From NCBI GenBank assembly GCA_946481465.1, contig CAMLOC010000185.1, positions 1-7,028 on the forward strand: DNA of 7,028 bases, in the 5' to 3' direction. Of this stretch, positions 5,310 through 7,028 are shown piece after piece. The stretch's first letter is position 1, and each line of letters begins with the position of its first letter. A program made the translations under genes and the position numbers. This DNA comes from an uncultured Shinella sp. Its GTDB lineage: Bacteria; Pseudomonadota; Alphaproteobacteria; Rhizobiales; Rhizobiaceae. Below the pieces are notes generated by a model that saw only the letters and a program-made list of their open reading frames with translations, was not told the origin of the DNA and did no database searches.

Positions 5310-6902
5310 ATGCTCAAGACACTGACACTGGCCGCAATGCTCAGCCTCGGCGTGGCTGCCGGGGCGCTGGCCGCAGGCGAACGCCAGGGCGGGACGCTCG
5401 TCTTCACCGCACCCTACGGCTCGAGCTTCGCCACGCTCGACGTGCAGTCCAGCCCGAACACGCAGGAAGAGTTCATCACCCAGGCCATCCACCGCGCGCT
5501 CTACAGCTGGGATTCGATCCAGAACAAGCCGGTGCTGGAACTGGCCGATTCCGAGGATGTCTCCGAGGACGGCACGGTGCACACCTATCACCTGCGCAAG
5601 AATGCCGTCTTCCACAACGGCAAGCCGCTGACGGCCGACGACTTCATCTACAGCTACAAGCGCATCGCCAATCCGAAGAACGCCGTCCCGGGCGCCAGCT
5701 TCATCGCCAACATCAAGGGTGCGGACGACTATATCGCCGGAAAGGCGGAGGAGATCTCCGGCCTGAAGAAGGTCGACGACAACACGCTGGAGATCACTTA
5801 CACCGGCCCGATCAATCCCGGCTTCCCGCTGATGCAGAACACCACGGTCATCTACCCGTCGAATGTCGAGGACGAAACGAGCTTTGCGAAGAACCCCGTC
5901 GGTCTCGGCGCCTTCGTCTTCAAGGAGCATGTGCCGGGTTCGCAGGTCGTCGTCGAGAAGTTCGACAAGTACTACGAGGAAGGCAAGCCCTATCTCGACC
6001 GCATCAATATCGTGCTGATGGCCGAGGACGCCGCGCGCGACGTCGCCTTCCGCAACAAGGAGATCGACGTCTCCATCCTCGGCCCGACGCAGTACCAGGC
6101 CTATCAGGGCGAGGACGCGCTGAAGGGGCAGTTGCTGGAGGTCGCCGAGGTCTATACCCGCAATATCGGCTTCAACCCGGCCTTCGAGCCCTTCAAGGAC
6201 AAGCGGGTGCGCCAGGCGATCAACCACGCCATCAATGCGCCGCTGATCATCGAGCGCCTCGTCAAGAACAAGGCCTATCCGGCCTCCGGCTGGCTGCCGA
6301 TCTCCTCGCCGGCCTTCGACAAGGACAAGCCGGCCTATGCCTTCGATCCGGAAAAGGCCAAGGCCCTGCTGGCGGAAGCCGGCTATGCTGACGGCTTCGA
6401 ATTCGAGGTGACGGCGAGCCCGAACGAAAGCTGGGGCGTGCCGATCGTCGAGGCCATCCTGCCGATGCTGAAGAAGGTCGGCATCACCGTGAAGCCGAAG
6501 CCGGTCGAAAGCTCGGCGCTTGGCGAGGCCGTGACGACCAACAACTTCCAGGCCTTCATCTGGTCGAACCTGTCCGGCCCCGACCCGCTGAACGCGCTGC
6601 GCTGCTTCCATTCCAAGACGGCGCAATCGGCCTGCAACTACACAAGCTACGCGAGCGCCGAATTCGACAAGCTCTATGACGCGGCTCAGCAGGAGCGCGA
6701 TCCGGCCAAGCAGAACGACCTCCTGCGCCAGGCCAACAACATCGTGCAGGACGACGCGCCGGTCTGGTTCTTCAACTACAACAAGGCGGTCATGGCCTAC
6801 CAGCCGTGGATCCACGGCCTCGTTCCGAACGCGACGGAACTGGCGGTCCAGCCCTATGACGAGATCTGGATCGACGACACCGCGCCGGATTCGCGCAAGT
6901 AA
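5310..6902 (+). CDS. ABC transporter periplasmic solute-binding protein, family 5 (peptide/OppA-DppA type)
   Basis: A 530-aa extracytoplasmic binding protein that delivers peptides or related solutes to an inner-membrane ABC importer. Seen: a Sec signal peptide with a Lys n-region, a hydrophobic core (LTLAAMLSLGVAAG) and an Ala-X-Ala cleavage area at residues 19-22 (GALAAGE). No lipobox cysteine follows, so a soluble periplasmic protein is expected. The family 5 signature FHNGKPLTADDFIYSYKRI occupies residues 101-119. RNIGFNPAFEPFKDKRVRQAINHAI in the middle and VWFFNYNKAV near the C-terminus are also typical. Total length is normal for the family. Two cysteines in LRCFHSKTAQSACNY could form a periplasmic disulfide. 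The start at 5310 has AGAGGGAG (5296-5303) at 6 nt; the in-frame ATG at 5280 lacks a ribosome-binding site and would add a charged tail before the signal peptide. Permease gene begins 84 bp downstream. Ligand cannot be read from sequence. Confidence 0.95.
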   Translation: MLKTLTLAAMLSLGVAAGALAAGERQGGTLVFTAPYGSSFATLDVQSSPNTQEEFITQAIHRALYSWDSIQNKPVLELADSEDVSEDGTVHTYHLRKNAVFHNGKPLTADDFIYSYKRIANPKNAVPGASFIANIKGADDYIAGKAEEISGLKKVDDNTLEITYTGPINPGFPLMQNTTVIYPSNVEDETSFAKNPVGLGAFVFKEHVPGSQVVVEKFDKYYEEGKPYLDRINIVLMAEDAARDVAFRNKEIDVSILGPTQYQAYQGEDALKGQLLEVAEVYTRNIGFNPAFEPFKDKRVRQAINHAINAPLIIERLVKNKAYPASGWLPISSPAFDKDKPAYAFDPEKAKALLAEAGYADGFEFEVTASPNESWGVPIVEAILPMLKKVGITVKPKPVESSALGEAVTTNNFQAFIWSNLSGPDPLNALRCFHSKTAQSACNYTSYASAEFDKLYDAAQQERDPAKQNDLLRQANNIVQDDAPVWFFNYNKAVMAYQPWIHGLVPNATELAVQPYDEIWIDDTAPDSRK

Positions 6903-6917
6903 AGCCTTGAGGGGTTC

Positions 6918-6941
6918 GGGGGCGGCGCCGACGTCGCCCCC
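6918..6941 (+). terminator. Strong stem-loop after the solute-binding protein gene (attenuator or mRNA-stabilising hairpin)
   Basis: Seen: GGGGGCGGCG (6918-6927), loop CCGA, then CGTCGCCCCC (6932-6941), a 10-bp stem with one G-U pair. It begins 15 nt after the TAA. No U-run follows, so it is not a canonical intrinsic terminator. Because the permease gene continues on the same strand, the likelier role is 3' protection of the binding-protein message or partial termination, a common arrangement giving more binding protein than permease. Confidence 0.55.
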
Positions 6942-6954
6942 GCATCGATTGTCA

Positions 6955-6968
6955 CGCCCGCAAGGGCG
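6955..6968 (+). other. Small GNRA-capped hairpin before the permease gene
   Basis: Seen: CGCCC (6955-6959), tetraloop GCAA, GGGCG (6964-6968), a 5-bp stem with a GNRA-type loop. It lies 18 nt before the permease ATG and downstream of the larger stem-loop. In RNA it would be compact and could influence permease translation or processing. Function is inferred only from position and shape. Confidence 0.35.
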
Positions 6969-6986
6969 GCCAAAACGGAACCGCTC

Positions 6987-7028
6987 ATGCTTCGTTTCAC
7001 CCTGCGCCGCATCTTCCAGATCATTCCG
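6987..7028 (+). CDS. ABC transporter permease, DppB/OppB type, N-terminus only
   Basis: The final 42 bases encode MLRFTLRRIFQIIP and run off the window. This start, with two or three arginines followed by a hydrophobic stretch, is the characteristic beginning of the first transmembrane helix in DppB/OppB-type peptide permeases (compare M-x-R-F-I-L-R-R-L-x-Q-x-I-P). The ribosome-binding sequence is weak (CGGAA at 6976-6980, 6 nt before ATG). Placement directly after the family 5 binding protein supports the call. A second permease and two ATPase genes would be expected further downstream. Confidence 0.75.
   Translation, partial: MLRFTLRRIFQIIP

Noticed and set aside
4995..6815. Long open frame (606 codons) on the minus strand across the binding protein gene
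   Set aside because: It has low-complexity composition rich in Val, Arg, Asp and Gly and spans the end of one real gene and most of another. It is a shadow of codon bias.

Overview
The window reads as about 7 kb of chromosome or large replicon from an alphaproteobacterium, most likely in the Rhizobiales (Rhizobium/Agrobacterium/Shinella-like). The reasons are uniformly high GC with strong third-position GC bias, proteins of familiar rhizobial type, and a small palindromic intergenic element of a kind I associate with rhizobial genomes. That placement is inference, not a database match. No RNA genes, CRISPR, insertion sequences or phage genes are visible, and coding density is very high.

Layout. 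(1) 1-578 (+): 3' two-thirds of a D-amino-acid transaminase gene (dat). (2) 579-668: short gap with a repeat-like hairpin. (3) 669-1706 and 1703-2503 (+): a translationally coupled pair, a P1/S58 (DmpA/BapA-type) self-processing aminopeptidase and an M55 (Bacillus DppA-type) zinc D-aminopeptidase. (4) 2506-3447 (-): a LysR-family regulator resembling HypT/YjiE, convergent with the peptidase pair (2 bp between stop codons). (5) 3448-3628: divergent regulatory region with candidate LysR-type dyads. (6) 3629-5254 (+): a YtcJ-type metal-dependent amidohydrolase. (7) 5310-6902 (+): a periplasmic peptide-type ABC solute-binding protein. (8) 6903-6986: intergenic stem-loops. (9) 6987-7028 (+): first 14 codons of a DppB/OppB-type permease, cut by the window end.

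How they may work together (inference). A peptide ABC importer would bring in an unusual peptide or amide. The amidohydrolase and the two aminopeptidases would hydrolyse it, and Dat would convert released D-amino acids to 2-oxo acids. The pairing of an M55 D-aminopeptidase with a peptide ABC importer recalls Bacillus subtilis dppABCDE. A HypT-like regulator beside an amidohydrolase recalls the E. coli yjiE-iadA locus. The families are individually known. The combination points to a catabolic locus for D-amino-acid-containing, beta-linked or otherwise modified peptides whose substrate cannot be read from sequence.
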